64,000 nucleotides of DNA from contig JAHRWZ010000068.1 in NCBI GenBank assembly GCA_019104865.1, positions 48,177-112,176 on the forward strand, read 5' to 3'. This DNA is from Castellaniella sp. (GTDB lineage Bacteria; Pseudomonadota; Gammaproteobacteria; Burkholderiales; Burkholderiaceae_B). Below, one piece after another: positions 44,251 through 56,428 of this stretch (positions are counted from its first letter, which is position 1; each line of letters opens with the position of its first letter). The position numbers were made by a program, and so were the translations under genes. Under the pieces are notes generated by a model. The model was given only the letters and a program-made list of their open reading frames with translations. It did no database searches and was not told the origin of the DNA.

Positions 44251-46122
44251 TTAGTCTTGCTTGGGTTTCCAGATCTGTCCGATCGAGATCGATTTGAGCT
44301 TGCGCTGGCGTCCGTACCACAGGTTGGCCAGAGCGCGTACACCGACCACGGACGAGAACATCGAGGTCAGGATCCCGGTGACGTGCACGACGGCGAAGCC
44401 GCGAACAGGCCCGGTGCCGAAAGTCAGCAGCGCCACCCCCACGATCAGGCTGGTCAGGTTGGAGTCGAAAATCGTCGCCCACGCGCGGTCGAAGCCCAGG
44501 TGGATCGCCTGTTGTGGCGGCAGGCCCAGGCGTAATTCCTCTCGGATGCGCTCGTTGATCAGCACGTTGGCGTCGATGGCCATCCCTAGAGTCAGGGCGA
44601 TGGCGGCGATGCCGGGTAGCGTCAGCGTGGCCTGCAGCATGGACAGGACGGCAAGCAGCAGCAGCACGTTGAAGCTCAGGCCCAGTGTCGAGAACAGGCC
44701 AAAGAGGTGGTAGTACAGGATGATGAAGACCGCGATGGCGGCAAAGCCATACAGGGTGGAATCGAAGCCCTGTTTGATGTTGGCTGCACCGAGGCTGGGG
44801 CCGATGGTGCGTTCCTCGATGATGTGCATGGGCGCCGCCAGTGCGCCGGCGCGCAGCAGCAGTGCCACGTCGGCGGCTTCCTGGGCGGACATGCTGCCGG
44901 AAATCTGCACCTGGCCGCCCGGGATTTCAGAGCGGATCACGGGCGCTGTGACGACCTCGCCCTTGCCGTTCTCGAACAGCACGATGGCCATGCGCTTGCC
45001 GATGTTGTCGCGCGTTACGTCGCGGAAGATGCGTGCGCCTTTCGAGTCCAGCGTCAGGTTGACGGTCGGCTGCTGGGTCTGGGAATCACGGCCAGGTTGG
45101 GCGTCCTGCAGGTTCTCGCCCGTCAGGATGACCTGGCGGCGCAGCAGCAGGGGGCGGCCGTCGCGGTCGGTGTATTTCACCAGCCCAAAGGGCACGCGAC
45201 CGGCGGTCAACGCGGCCACGGCCGACGGGGAATCATCCACCATGTGGATTTCCAGCGTGGCGGTGCGGCCCAGGATTTCCTTGGCCTTGGCGACGTCCTG
45301 CACACCGGGCAGCTGAACGATGATGCGGTCGCCGCCCTGCTGCTGGATGACCGGTTCGGCCACGCCCAGTTCGTTGATCCGGTTGTGCAGCGTCTGGATG
45401 TTCTGTTTCAGGGCGTTGTTCTGCACCTGGGTGATCGAGGTCGGGCTGAGCTGGCCCTCCAGCAGCCAGGTGTTGCCCGACTGGCTGCTTGTGAAGACCA
45501 TTTCCGGCATGGCGCGGCGCAGGACATCGACGGCGGCGTCACGTTCGTCCTGTGTGGCGAAGGTGGCGCGCACGGACTGCTGGTTGCGCTCGACGTCCTC
45601 GGACTTCAGTTTGTGGTCGCGCAGCGTACTGCGGGCTTCGCCCGCCATGGAATCGTAGCGGCTGTTCAGCGCGCCCTGAAGATCGACCTGCAGCAGGAAA
45701 TGCACCCCGCCGCGCAGGTCCAGGCCCAGATACATCGGGTGGGCGCCCAGGGACGTCAGCCAGTTCGGCGAGGCCGACATCAGGTTCAGCGCGACCGTGT
45801 AGTCCGGGTTCTGCGAATCGGGATTGAGCGCCTTGTCCAGGATGTCCTTGGCCTTGAGCTGCGTGTCGGTGGTGTCGAAACGCAGGCGCACGGACCCGAC
45901 CGGACCGTTCATCTCGAAGGTACTGGCCGTCGGCGTGATGTGCGCCTGGCTGAGGATCTGGTCGGCACGTGTCAGGGTTTCCTGATCGACCTTGGCTGAC
46001 GTCTTGGCCCCCGCGATCTGGACGGCGGGCGATTCGCCGTAGAGGTTGGGCAGCGTGTACAGCACCCCAATGATGAGGGCGGCCAGCACGATCAGATACT
46101 TCCAGAGGGGGTAGCGGTTCAT
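44251..46122 (-). CDS. secD: Protein translocase subunit SecD
   Basis: SecD of 623 residues with six helices and a large periplasmic P1 domain; LGLDLRGGVHFLLQVD near residue 125, GRTATLEIHMV near 320 and GMAIDANVLINERIREE near 520 are conserved. ATG 46122 gives the MNRYPLWKYLIV start; a longer in-frame reading upstream has no family match. Sits between yajC and secF. Confidence 0.96.
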   Translation of the reverse strand: MNRYPLWKYLIVLAALIIGVLYTLPNLYGESPAVQIAGAKTSAKVDQETLTRADQILSQAHITPTASTFEMNGPVGSVRLRFDTTDTQLKAKDILDKALNPDSQNPDYTVALNLMSASPNWLTSLGAHPMYLGLDLRGGVHFLLQVDLQGALNSRYDSMAGEARSTLRDHKLKSEDVERNQQSVRATFATQDERDAAVDVLRRAMPEMVFTSSQSGNTWLLEGQLSPTSITQVQNNALKQNIQTLHNRINELGVAEPVIQQQGGDRIIVQLPGVQDVAKAKEILGRTATLEIHMVDDSPSAVAALTAGRVPFGLVKYTDRDGRPLLLRRQVILTGENLQDAQPGRDSQTQQPTVNLTLDSKGARIFRDVTRDNIGKRMAIVLFENGKGEVVTAPVIRSEIPGGQVQISGSMSAQEAADVALLLRAGALAAPMHIIEERTIGPSLGAANIKQGFDSTLYGFAAIAVFIILYYHLFGLFSTLGLSFNVLLLLAVLSMLQATLTLPGIAAIALTLGMAIDANVLINERIREELRLGLPPQQAIHLGFDRAWATIFDSNLTSLIVGVALLTFGTGPVRGFAVVHVTGILTSMFSSVVGVRALANLWYGRQRKLKSISIGQIWKPKQD

Positions 46123-46183
46123 GGTCGATCGGAAGGTAAAGCTGAGGGGGCCGGGCGCCGCGTCGGTGGCACCCGGGGGCGGA

Positions 46184-46528
46184 TCAGAGCGACTTGATCG
46201 TGCCCTTGGGCAGCACGGACGTGACGGCGCTGCGCTGAACGATGGATTCCACGGCCTTGTCACCGGCTTGGGCGATTTCGACTGTCAGGTAGCTGTCGCT
46301 GACCTTGTTGATCTTGCCCAGCAGGCCGCCGGACAGGATGACCTCGTCACCCTTGGACAGCGTTTCGACCATTTTTTTGTGATCCTTCTGGCGCTTCATC
46401 TGCGGGCGGATCATCAGGAAGTAGAGGATGACGAACATCAGGATGATGGGCAGCATGCTCATCAGCGCGTTCGGTTCGCCAGCGGCGGCCTGGGCCGGAA
46501 TCAGGGTCAGGGTGTCAACGAGGGACAT
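46184..46528 (-). CDS. yajC: Preprotein translocase subunit YajC
   Basis: Small single-helix protein (helix about residues 22-41) of 114 residues associated with SecDF. The PQMKRQKDHKKMVETLSKGDEV stretch after the helix is typical. Third gene of queA-tgt-yajC-secD-secF. Confidence 0.95.
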   Translation of the reverse strand: MSLVDTLTLIPAQAAAGEPNALMSMLPIILMFVILYFLMIRPQMKRQKDHKKMVETLSKGDEVILSGGLLGKINKVSDSYLTVEIAQAGDKAVESIVQRSAVTSVLPKGTIKSL

Positions 46529-46615
46529 GAAGGCTCCTGCGGAAAATCGTTGAAGTAAAAAGAGACATCGAGAGTCAAATTAACTCTTGATTGTAGCGGG
46601 ATATTCGCTGATGGA

Positions 46616-48822
<2,207 letters not shown>

Positions 48823-48985
48823 TGGCGGGTAGAGCCGGAGAAAGACAAGTCGGCGGGTATTGTAAACCCGCGTGGAAATGGGGATTTTTGCCGTCGTCGT
48901 CCGGCGCATGCGTGCCCGTTGCTGTCTGTATCGGCCCCATACACCAAGGTTTGGATTATGCTGACGGTTTTTGTCGGGTGGCACC

Positions 48986-50485
48986 ATGGGTCGGGCGGCG
49001 CAGCAGCGGAATCGGCGACAATCTTTTCAGCCGGAAGACCAGTCCGCGAGGACGTGGTCAGGGTGGCGGCGCCTGGCGTGCAATGCACTGGCGATCGGTG
49101 TGCTGGCGGGGGCCGCTGCGTCTGTCGCCGCGCAGGCCTTGCCGCCCGAACTGCAGAAGGCCTGGAAGGCCACCCGGCTGCCTGATTCATCGCTGTCGCT
49201 CGAAATCCGTGAGGCGGGCGGGCCGGTGATCAGCCGGATCAATGCCGGCGTGCCACGCAATCCGGCTTCCGTCATGAAGACCGTCACCACGTGGTCGGCC
49301 CTGTCCACGCTGGGGCCGGACTATGTCTGGCGCACGCAGTTTCTGACCAATGCCGGCGCCCGGGTCGACGACCAGGGCACGCTGCAGGGGCCGTTGTATG
49401 TCAAAGCGGCGGGCGACCCCTGGTTCACGGTCCAGGATCTGTGGAACGTTCTGCGTGAACTGCGTCTGCGCGGCATCAAGAATCTCTCCGACGTCGTGGT
49501 GGACCGCAGTCTGTTCGGTAATGTGTCCATCGACCCGGGCGAATTCGATGATTCGCCCGACCGTCCCTACAATGCCAGCCCGGACGCGATGATGGTCGGC
49601 TTCGGGGCGACGCGGGTCCTGTTCCAGCCCGACGAGAAGAACCGCCAGTGGATCCCGATCATCGATCCGCCGACCCGCAATGTCCGGGTCGAAGGGCGTG
49701 TGGATTGGGAAGAAGGCCGCTGCAAGCCGGCCACCGGGTTCTCGGTGGATGCGCGGGTCCAGAGCGGCATCACGACGGTGCGTGTGGCGGGCAAGGCGAC
49801 CGGATCCTGCGGCGAATTCAGCATTTATCGGCTGGCCGGCTCGCAGGCGGACCACTTCGAGGCCCTGTTCCGTCTGCTGTGGCAGGAACTGGGCGGCACG
49901 TTGGGGCGCGGGTTCCAGAACGGGCGGGTACCGGCAAAGACCGAAGTCCTGGCCTGGCATGATTCGCCGGTGCTGGCCGATGTCATTCGTCAGATCAACA
50001 AGCACAGCAACAACGTCATGGCGCGCATGACCTTGCTGACCTTGGCGGCCGACCTGAACGGCCCTGGCGCTACGCCCGAAAGCGGCGATCGCGCCGTGCA
50101 GCAGGTGCTCACGCGCCAGAAGATCGATCTCACCGGCTGGGTGCTGGACAACGGCTCCGGTCTGTCGCGTCAGGGCCGGGTGACGGCGCAAGGGCTCGCG
50201 CAGATGCTGGATGTCGCCTGGCGCTCGCCGCTGATGCCGGAGTTTGTCTCGTCCCTGTCGATTGCGGGGATGGACGGCACGATGCGCAAACGGCTGCGCT
50301 CGGGGGACACCCGGGGCCAGGCCCACATGAAGACCGGCACGCTGAAGGATTCCCGCGCGCTGGCCGGCTACGTGCGGGGTGTCAGCGGTAAACGCTATAT
50401 CGTGGTCAGTCTGGTCAACCACCCCGGCGCGGCGGCGGTGCGGCCCTTCGACGACGAAATCGTGCGCTGGCTGGCGGCGCGTTGA
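48986..50485 (+). CDS. dacB: PBP4-type D-alanyl-D-alanine carboxypeptidase/endopeptidase
   Basis: Periplasmic peptidoglycan hydrolase (peptidase S13). 499 residues with a signal-like hydrophobic segment at about 35-52 ending in AAQA. Active-site motifs: Ser-x-x-Lys in [11 protein letters not shown], Ser-x-Asn in [11 protein letters not shown] and KTG in [11 protein letters not shown] large inserted domain lies between the first two, as in PBP4. ATG 48986 is preferred over an upstream in-frame TTG; the positively charged 30-residue leader is long either way. Confidence 0.92.
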   Translation: MGRAAQQRNRRQSFQPEDQSARTWSGWRRLACNALAIGVLAGAAASVAAQALPPELQKAWKATRLPDSSLSLEIREAGGPVISRINAGVPRNPASVMKTVTTWSALSTLGPDYVWRTQFLTNAGARVDDQGTLQGPLYVKAAGDPWFTVQDLWNVLRELRLRGIKNLSDVVVDRSLFGNVSIDPGEFDDSPDRPYNASPDAMMVGFGATRVLFQPDEKNRQWIPIIDPPTRNVRVEGRVDWEEGRCKPATGFSVDARVQSGITTVRVAGKATGSCGEFSIYRLAGSQADHFEALFRLLWQELGGTLGRGFQNGRVPAKTEVLAWHDSPVLADVIRQINKHSNNVMARMTLLTLAADLNGPGATPESGDRAVQQVLTRQKIDLTGWVLDNGSGLSRQGRVTAQGLAQMLDVAWRSPLMPEFVSSLSIAGMDGTMRKRLRSGDTRGQAHMKTGTLKDSRALAGYVRGVSGKRYIVVSLVNHPGAAAVRPFDDEIVRWLAAR

Positions 50486-50550
50486 TGCGATGACCGCCGC
50501 CCGGCGCGATCGGCTGTGGCTGCATCGATCGCGCCGACCCACGGAATGTC

Positions 50551-50582
50551 TTGACAGGCAACTAATTCATTTATAAATTAAT
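50551..50582 (+). promoter_or_regulatory. Promoter and AT-rich palindrome in front of catabolic operon 1
   Basis: Consensus -35 TTGACA (50551-50556) with -10 candidates TATAAA (50572-50577, spacer 15) or TAAATT (50574-50579, spacer 17). An 18-bp inverted repeat, ATT-c-ATTTATAAAT-t-AAT (50565-50582), covers the -10. This is the place for a MarR-type repressor, likely the product of the second gene. The leader to the first start codon is about 145 bases. Confidence 0.6.
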
Positions 50583-50730
50583 AACAAATAAATCAAATGA
50601 GCAGCGATTGGAGGGCGGATGAGCCCGCGCGGCCCAGGAGGAAGTGCGAGATGAAGAGCGTCCCCATCGATGGCGGACCCACGGGTCCGCATCGGCCGCA
50701 GGCACGGGTCGGGAGCCGGCCGTGGGCGGG

Positions 50731-51492
50731 ATGACAGCGTCTCGCCACGCCCTGGTGACGGGCGGCAGCCGGGGCATTGGCGCGGCCATCGTCCGGCGCC
50801 TGGCGGCCGAGGGGCACCGTGTGACGGTCTTGGGCCGCGATCTGTCGTCCGCTCAGGCGCTGGTGGCGCAAGACCCCGCGCATCTGCACGCAGTGGCGGC
50901 CGATGTCGCCGATGCCGCCCAGGTGGCTGCCGCGCTGGCCGATGCACGCGCGCGCTTCGGGCCGGTCGGCCTTCTGGTCAACAATGCCGGTCAGGCGGAA
51001 AGTGCGCCTTTTCTGAAAATGGACATGGACCTGTGGCAGCGCATGCTGCAAGTCAATCTGACAGGGGCGATGGTGTGCGCCCAGGCTGTGCTGCCCGACA
51101 TGCTGGCCGCCGGCTGGGGCCGGATCGTCAATGTCGCCAGCACGGCCGGTCAGAAGGGCTATGCCTACGTGTCGGCCTATTGCGCCGCCAAGCACGGGGT
51201 GATCGGGTTGACCCGGTCGCTGGCCCTGGAATTGGCCACCAAGGGTGTGACGGTCAACGCTGTTTGCCCGGGATACACCGATACGAACATCGTGCGCGAA
51301 AGCGTCGAGCGGGTCGTGGCCAAGACCGGCCGCGACGCGCAGTCCGCGCGTGCCGAATTCACCAAAGTCAATCCGCAGCAGCGGCTGGTCGAACCGGACG
51401 AGGTGGCGGACGCCGTCGCCTGGCTGTGCGGAACGGGCGCGGGCGCTGTGACCGGCCAGTCGGTTTCGGTCAGCGGCGGCGAAGTCACCTGA
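50731..51492 (+). CDS. Short-chain dehydrogenase/reductase, 3-hydroxyacyl-CoA dehydrogenase-like
   Basis: Classical SDR of 253 residues: NAD(P) motif TGGSRGIG at about 10-17, NNAG near 90, catalytic Ser in VASTAGQ, and Tyr-x3-Lys in AYCAAKHG near 150-155; ends in SVSGGEVT. In an aromatic acyl-CoA cluster it probably oxidises or reduces a hydroxyacyl-CoA. ATG 50731 with upstream GGGCGGG was chosen; an upstream in-frame reading would add 29 residues before the Rossmann strand. First gene of operon 1. Unlike the SDR domain in operon 2, this one keeps all catalytic residues. Confidence 0.85.
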   Translation: MTASRHALVTGGSRGIGAAIVRRLAAEGHRVTVLGRDLSSAQALVAQDPAHLHAVAADVADAAQVAAALADARARFGPVGLLVNNAGQAESAPFLKMDMDLWQRMLQVNLTGAMVCAQAVLPDMLAAGWGRIVNVASTAGQKGYAYVSAYCAAKHGVIGLTRSLALELATKGVTVNAVCPGYTDTNIVRESVERVVAKTGRDAQSARAEFTKVNPQQRLVEPDEVADAVAWLCGTGAGAVTGQSVSVSGGEVT

Positions 51493-51510
51493 TCAAGAGG
51501 AGCCCTGTCG

Positions 51511-52092
51511 ATGGCCAAACTGGCGAAGAACTTCCGCCTCGTCCAGGCGCTGGGCGAGGAACATATCGGCCTGGAAGCACGCGCGCAGATGGACGATCAC
51601 CTGGACGTGAGGATGTGGCTGCGTCTGCTTGCCTGCTCGACCCAGATCGAGCGTCAGATCAGCCAGCTGCTGCGGGTGCGGTTCGCCACGTCGCTGCCGC
51701 GCTTCGATTACCTGGCGCAGCTCGATCGTCATCCGGACGGCCTGCGCATGAACGTGCTGTCCCGCCACCTGATGGTGACGGGGGGCAATGTCACTGGGTT
51801 GACGGACCAGTTGGTCAAGGACGGGATGGTGCTGCGCATCGAGGACCCCGAGGACCGGCGTTCCTGGCGGGTGCGGCTCACCGACAAGGGCCGGACGGAA
51901 TTCGCCCGTATGGCGGCGGAGCATGAACAGTGGCTCGCCGACATGTTCAGGGAACTGCCGCTGGAGACCAAGGAAGCCCTGTACGAGCATCTGGGACTCC
52001 TGCGTGTGCGGCTTGCGCAGGGTCAGGCCGAAATAGAAGCGGGCGTCCAGAAAGCGGGGCGCGCAACCTCCAAAAGGAAAACGCATGAGTGA
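51511..52092 (+). CDS. MarR-family transcriptional regulator 1
   Basis: 193 residues with a winged helix at about 60-150 ([25 protein letters not shown], then [26 protein letters not shown]). The MarR domain is flanked by longer N- and C-terminal parts than usual; the C-terminal tail is basic. Probably represses operon 1 and responds to an aromatic acid or its CoA ester. AGGAG precedes the start. Its end overlaps the next gene by 8 bases. Confidence 0.85.
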   Translation: MAKLAKNFRLVQALGEEHIGLEARAQMDDHLDVRMWLRLLACSTQIERQISQLLRVRFATSLPRFDYLAQLDRHPDGLRMNVLSRHLMVTGGNVTGLTDQLVKDGMVLRIEDPEDRRSWRVRLTDKGRTEFARMAAEHEQWLADMFRELPLETKEALYEHLGLLRVRLAQGQAEIEAGVQKAGRATSKRKTHE

Positions 52093-52939
52093 AGATCGGA
52101 TCGATCCGGGTCTGCTGGCGGGCAACCGCCGGCCCATGGCGGCCGAGCAGCCGGCGCATTTCCTGTGGGCGGTGGACGAGGGCGTGGCGACCATCACCCT
52201 GAACCGGCCCGATCGCAAGAACCCCCTGACCTTCGAAAGCTATGCCGAGCTGCGGGATCTGTTCCACCGGCTCAAGTGGGCGGACGATGTCAAAGCGGTC
52301 GTGGTGACCGGGGCGGGCGGCAATTTCTGCTCGGGCGGGGATGTCCATGAAATCATCGGCCCGCTGATCCGCCTCAATGCGCCGGAATTGCTGATGTTCA
52401 CGCGCATGACGGGCGAACTGGTCAAGACCATGCGGACCTGCCCGCAGCCGATCGTCGCCGCGGTCGATGGCGTGTGCGCCGGCGCCGGGGCCATCATGGC
52501 CATGGCGTCCGACCTGCGGCTGGGCACCGAACGCAGCAAGACCGCATTCCTGTTCAATCGTGTCGGCCTGGCGGGATGCGACATGGGGGCCTGCGCCATC
52601 CTGCCGCGCCTGATCGGTCAGGGCCGGGCAAGCGAATTGCTGTACACGGGCCGTAGCCTGGGCGGCGTCGAAGGCGAACGCTGGGGCTTCTTCAACCGCC
52701 TTTGCGCCCCGGAGGACCTGTTGTCCGAGGCGCAGGCGCTGGCGGCCCAGCTGTGCCAGGGGCCCAGTTTCGCCAATGGGATCACCAAGACCATGCTGCA
52801 CCAGGAATGGGCCATGACGATCGAACAGGCCATCGAGGCTGAAGCCCAGGCGCAGGCGATCTGCATGATGACCCAGGATTTCGGGCGGGCCTACCACGCC
52901 TTCGTCGCCAAACGGAAGCCGCACTTCGAGGGAGACTGA
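52085..52939 (+). CDS. Crotonase-fold (enoyl-CoA hydratase/isomerase family) protein
   Basis: 284 residues with the crotonase fold: oxyanion-hole segments [13 protein letters not shown] and [12 protein letters not shown], and later [16 protein letters not shown]. By my own alignment, the two catalytic glutamates of enoyl-CoA hydratase are absent (Ile137 and Phe157 in their places), while Asp166 sits in a GxxDxGA pattern like that of some ring-cleaving or synthase members. It may therefore not be a simple hydratase. Second enzyme of operon 1, two bases before the acyl-CoA dehydrogenase. Confidence 0.82.
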   Translation: MSEDRIDPGLLAGNRRPMAAEQPAHFLWAVDEGVATITLNRPDRKNPLTFESYAELRDLFHRLKWADDVKAVVVTGAGGNFCSGGDVHEIIGPLIRLNAPELLMFTRMTGELVKTMRTCPQPIVAAVDGVCAGAGAIMAMASDLRLGTERSKTAFLFNRVGLAGCDMGACAILPRLIGQGRASELLYTGRSLGGVEGERWGFFNRLCAPEDLLSEAQALAAQLCQGPSFANGITKTMLHQEWAMTIEQAIEAEAQAQAICMMTQDFGRAYHAFVAKRKPHFEGD

Positions 52940-52940
52940 C

Positions 52941-54107
52941 ATGGCCGATACTGCTTATCTGGACTGGCCGTTCTTCGAAGACCGCCACCGCGAGCTGGCG
53001 GCTTCGCTGGATGCCTGGGCCACGGCGAACGTGGCCCACGAACACGGCCGGGAGGTCGACGATGCCTGCAAGGCGCTGGTGCGTTCGCTGGGCGCGGCGG
53101 GCTGGCTGCGCCATGTGGTCGCGGGGACGGCGTCCGGCGGTGCCGGGCCGGCAATCGACACGCGCGCTGTCTGCCTGATTCGCGAGACCCTGGCCCGCCA
53201 TTCCGGGCTGGCCGATTTCGCCTTCGCCATGCAGGGTCTGGGATCCGGGGCCATTTCCCTGCACGGAACCGAGGCCCAGCGTGAGCGCTATCTGACGCGC
53301 GTGGCCGCTGGCCAGGCGATCGCCGCCTTCGCCTTGTCCGAACCCGATGCCGGTTCGGATGTGGCCGCCATGGCCTGCGCGGCCCGCGTGGACGGCGAAT
53401 CTTACATTCTCGATGGCGAGAAAACCTGGATTTCCAACGGGGGCATTGCCGATTTCTACGTCGTCTTCGCGCGGACGGGCGAGGCGCCCGGTTCGCGCGA
53501 CCTCTCGGCCTTCATCGTGGATGCCGGGACGCCGGGCTTCGAAATCGCCGAGCGCATTGAAGTCATCGCGCCGCACCCGCTGGCCCGGCTGCGCTTCGAA
53601 CACTGCCGCATTCCGGCAAGCCAGCGCCTGGGCGCGCCCGGCGAGGGATTCAAGGTCGCCATGCGGACCCTGGACGTGTTCCGGACTTCCGTCGCGGCCG
53701 CTGCGCTGGGCTTCGCCCGCCGCGCCCTGGACGAGGCGCTGCGGCGCGCCGTCACCCGACGCATGTTCAAAGGCGTTCTGGCGGACTTCCAGCTGACCCA
53801 GTCCAGACTTGCCCAGATGGCGACGGCGATCGACAGCGCGGCCTTGCTCACGTACCGGGCTGCCTGGCTGCGGGACCAGGGACGGACGGTGACTCGCGAG
53901 GCGGCTATGGCCAAGATGACGGCCACCGAGAACGCCCAGCAGGTCATCGATGCGGCCGTGCAGATGTTCGGCGGCCTGGGCGTCGTCTGCGAACAGCCGG
54001 TCGAGCGTCTGTACCGGGAAATTCGCGCCCTGCGGATCTACGAAGGCGCCACCGAAGTGCAGCAGCTCATCATTGCCCGCGAACTGCTGCGGGACCTGCA
54101 ACCCTGA
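52941..54107 (+). CDS. Acyl-CoA dehydrogenase
   Basis: FAD enzyme of 388 residues introducing a double bond into an acyl-CoA. Family segments: [16 protein letters not shown] near residue 130, [18 protein letters not shown], and the C-terminal [19 protein letters not shown], in which the Glu of YEG is the expected catalytic base. Tightly packed in operon 1. The natural substrate may be an alicyclic or aromatic-derived CoA ester, given the neighbouring ligase. Confidence 0.9.
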   Translation: MADTAYLDWPFFEDRHRELAASLDAWATANVAHEHGREVDDACKALVRSLGAAGWLRHVVAGTASGGAGPAIDTRAVCLIRETLARHSGLADFAFAMQGLGSGAISLHGTEAQRERYLTRVAAGQAIAAFALSEPDAGSDVAAMACAARVDGESYILDGEKTWISNGGIADFYVVFARTGEAPGSRDLSAFIVDAGTPGFEIAERIEVIAPHPLARLRFEHCRIPASQRLGAPGEGFKVAMRTLDVFRTSVAAAALGFARRALDEALRRAVTRRMFKGVLADFQLTQSRLAQMATAIDSAALLTYRAAWLRDQGRTVTREAAMAKMTATENAQQVIDAAVQMFGGLGVVCEQPVERLYREIRALRIYEGATEVQQLIIARELLRDLQP

Positions 54108-54185
54108 AGCATGACCCATCGACGGCGGCTCGCCGCCCGTTTCCGTGGTCCGCCCCGGTGGGCCGTATCGCCGGAGAGACAATCA

Positions 54186-55796
54186 GTGTATAGCGCACAC
54201 TTGGATACTTTCGCCCGCGACAACCTGCCTCCGCCTGAACAGCAGCCGGAATTTCTGTTCGATCTGCCCGAACTGCGGTTCCCGGAACGCCTGAATTGCG
54301 CCACCGAGCTGCTCGACCGCCATGTTTCCGAAGGGCGCGGCGGGCGCATCTGCATCCGCGCGCCGGGCGTGACCTGGACCTATGTCGACTTGCAGGAGAG
54401 GGCCAATCGCATCGCCCACGTGCTGGTGCGGGACATGGGCCTGGTGCCGGGCAACCGCGTGCTGCTGCGCGCACCCAACAACCCCATGCTGGCGGCCTGC
54501 TGGTTTGCCGTCATGAAGGCGGGGGGTATCGCGGTGGCGACGATGCCGCTGCTGCGGGCCAAGGAACTGACCGCCATCCTGGATATCGGGCGGGTCACGC
54601 ATGCCTTATGCGATGCGGCGCTGGCCGAGGAAATGAACATCGCTGCGCAACGGTCCCCGGAGTTGCGGCAGCTGCGCTTCTTCCATCAGGACGGCCCGGA
54701 CGGCCTGGAAGCCGCCATGGCGCGGATGCCGCCCGGGTTTCGCAATGTCGAGACGGCCGCCGACGATACCTGCATCCTGGGCTTTACGTCGGGGACCACG
54801 GGCGTGCCCAAGGCGACCATGCATTTCCACCGCGACGTGATGGCGGTCTGTGACTGTTGGCCCAAATACGTGCTGCGGCCCACGGCCGACGATGTATTCA
54901 TCGGCAGCCCGCCCCTGGCTTTCACCTTCGGCCTGGGGGGGCTGCTGCTGTTCCCTCTGCGCGTGGGCGCCACCGCGGTTCTGCTGGAAAAAGCCGGCCC
55001 GTCGCTGCTGCTCGAAGGCATCCAGACGTTTGGTGCCACCGTGGCCTTCACCGCCCCCACCTCTTACCGGGCGCTGGCGGCGCACGGCGCCGAACTGCGC
55101 CGGACACCCCTGCGCAAGTGTGTGTCGGCGGGCGAGGCACTGCCGGCCGCCACGCGCGCCCTCTGGAAAGAGGCCACGGGTATCGAACTGATCGACGGCA
55201 TCGGTTCGACCGAGATGCTGCACATTTTCATTTCGCACGACGAGAGCCAGGCTCACCCCGGTGCCACCGGCAAACCGGTGCCCGGCTATCGCGCCAAGGT
55301 GGTGGACGACGAGGGGAGGGAAGTGCCTTCCGGCACCATCTGCAAACTGGCGGTGCAGGGCCCCACGGGCTGCCGGTACCTGGCCGATCCGCGCCAGAAG
55401 GTCTATGTGCGGAACGGCTGGAACCTGACGGGCGACGCCTACCTGATGGATGCCGACGGATACTTCTTCTACCAGGCGCGCACGGACGATATGATCGTCT
55501 CGTCGGGCTACAACATCGCCGCACCCGAAGTCGAGGAAGCGCTGATGCTGCATCCCGCCGTGGCGGAGTGCGCCGTGATCGGCGTGGCCGACGAGCGTCG
55601 CGGCCAGATCGTCAAGGCGTTCGTGATCCTGCGGCCCGGCCAGGCGCGGGACGAGGCGATGGTCAGGGTGCTGCAGGATTTCGTGAAGGCGACGGTCGCC
55701 CCCTACAAGTATCCGCGCGCGGTGCAATTCGTGGATACACTTCCCCGTACCCAGACCGGCAAGTTGCAGCGTTTCAAGCTGCGTGATCTGGATTGA
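54186..55796 (+). CDS. 2-aminobenzoate/benzoate-CoA ligase-like AMP-forming enzyme
   Basis: ANL-superfamily ligase activating an aromatic acid to its CoA thioester. 536 residues; ATP motif FTSGTTGVPKATMHFHRD near residue 200, GSTEMLHIFISH near 340, and the catalytic lysine in RTQTGKLQRFKLRD at the C-terminus. The N-terminal DTFARDNLPPPEQQPEFLFDLPEL matches, from memory, 2-aminobenzoate-CoA ligases more than benzoate ligases. GTG 54186 with GGAGAG upstream is preferred to ATG 54111, which would add 25 arginine-rich residues. Confidence 0.85.
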   Translation: MYSAHLDTFARDNLPPPEQQPEFLFDLPELRFPERLNCATELLDRHVSEGRGGRICIRAPGVTWTYVDLQERANRIAHVLVRDMGLVPGNRVLLRAPNNPMLAACWFAVMKAGGIAVATMPLLRAKELTAILDIGRVTHALCDAALAEEMNIAAQRSPELRQLRFFHQDGPDGLEAAMARMPPGFRNVETAADDTCILGFTSGTTGVPKATMHFHRDVMAVCDCWPKYVLRPTADDVFIGSPPLAFTFGLGGLLLFPLRVGATAVLLEKAGPSLLLEGIQTFGATVAFTAPTSYRALAAHGAELRRTPLRKCVSAGEALPAATRALWKEATGIELIDGIGSTEMLHIFISHDESQAHPGATGKPVPGYRAKVVDDEGREVPSGTICKLAVQGPTGCRYLADPRQKVYVRNGWNLTGDAYLMDADGYFFYQARTDDMIVSSGYNIAAPEVEEALMLHPAVAECAVIGVADERRGQIVKAFVILRPGQARDEAMVRVLQDFVKATVAPYKYPRAVQFVDTLPRTQTGKLQRFKLRDLD

Positions 55797-55862
55797 CCCG
55801 CCGCTCGGCCAATCGACGTCGGCTCCCTTTTTCAGCCCGTACCGAGGCCTAGAGGAACCATC

Positions 55863-55955
55863 ATGCACGAATCCCTTCGCTTCATGACCGTCGCGGCCGC
55901 CCTCGCTTGCCTGGCGGCCAGCTCCGGCCTGTGGCAGCGCCACATCGGAGTCTGA
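55863..55955 (+). CDS. 30-residue hydrophobic small ORF, possible signal-peptide remnant
   Basis: Starts with ATG behind a very good ribosome site (AGAGGAACC) and reads MHESLRFMTVAAALACLAAS, then SGLWQRHIGV and a stop. It has the look of a signal peptide with a lipobox-like cysteine but no mature protein. The next start codon (MarR 2) follows one base after its stop. It could be what is left of a solute-binding-protein gene, or a real small membrane peptide or translational leader. Confidence 0.4.
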   Translation: MHESLRFMTVAAALACLAASSGLWQRHIGV

Positions 55956-55956
55956 C

Positions 55957-56427
55957 ATGGCCGGCACCGACCCGCAGCGTTTCATCCCCGAAGGCACGGA
56001 CTTCCACTACGACGAGTTTCCGTTCTACTGGCTGGTCCGCCTCCATGCCCTGTACACGCTGGAACTCGAACGGGTGCTCAAGCGTCTGCGGACCGGCATC
56101 CCTCAGCGGCGCGTGCTGATCATCCTGCGCCGGCACGGGATCGTCAGCGTCTCCACCCTGGCCACGCATGTGATCATCAAGCCCTCGACCTTGACACGCG
56201 TCCTTCAGCGGATGCGCGAGGCGGGTCTGATCGAGATGCGTACCAATGCGGAGGACGCGCGCGTCACTGACGTTCTGATCACCGCCGACGGCGAGGCACT
56301 GGCCGCCCGGATCGAGGAGGCTACCCGCAAGATATTCGTCCGCGGCTACCGGGGTCTGAGCGCCGACGAGCTGGAGCGCCTGATGGAAACGCTGCGGCAC
56401 ATGGTCGCCAATCTGTCCGAGCACTGA
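55957..56427 (+). CDS. MarR-family transcriptional regulator 2
   Basis: 156 residues with a winged helix (about 55-115: RRVLIILRRHGIVSVSTLATH, then STLTRVLQRMREAGLIEMRT). It starts one base after the 30-codon ORF and is read in the direction of operon 1, so it may be its last gene. It ends tail-to-tail with MarR 3, one base between the two stops. Ligand unknown. Confidence 0.82.
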   Translation: MAGTDPQRFIPEGTDFHYDEFPFYWLVRLHALYTLELERVLKRLRTGIPQRRVLIILRRHGIVSVSTLATHVIIKPSTLTRVLQRMREAGLIEMRTNAEDARVTDVLITADGEALAARIEEATRKIFVRGYRGLSADELERLMETLRHMVANLSEH

Positions 56428-56428
56428 A

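Noticed and set aside
48853..48871. GCGGGT/ACCCGC repeat between queA and dacB as an operator or riboswitch
   Set aside because: Six-bp arms in GC-rich DNA are expected by chance, and no preQ1 riboswitch features are present.
52782..55997. Minus-strand frames of about 460 codons opposite the acyl-CoA dehydrogenase and ligase
   Set aside because: Low-complexity composition and no motifs; the sense-strand enzymes are unmistakable.
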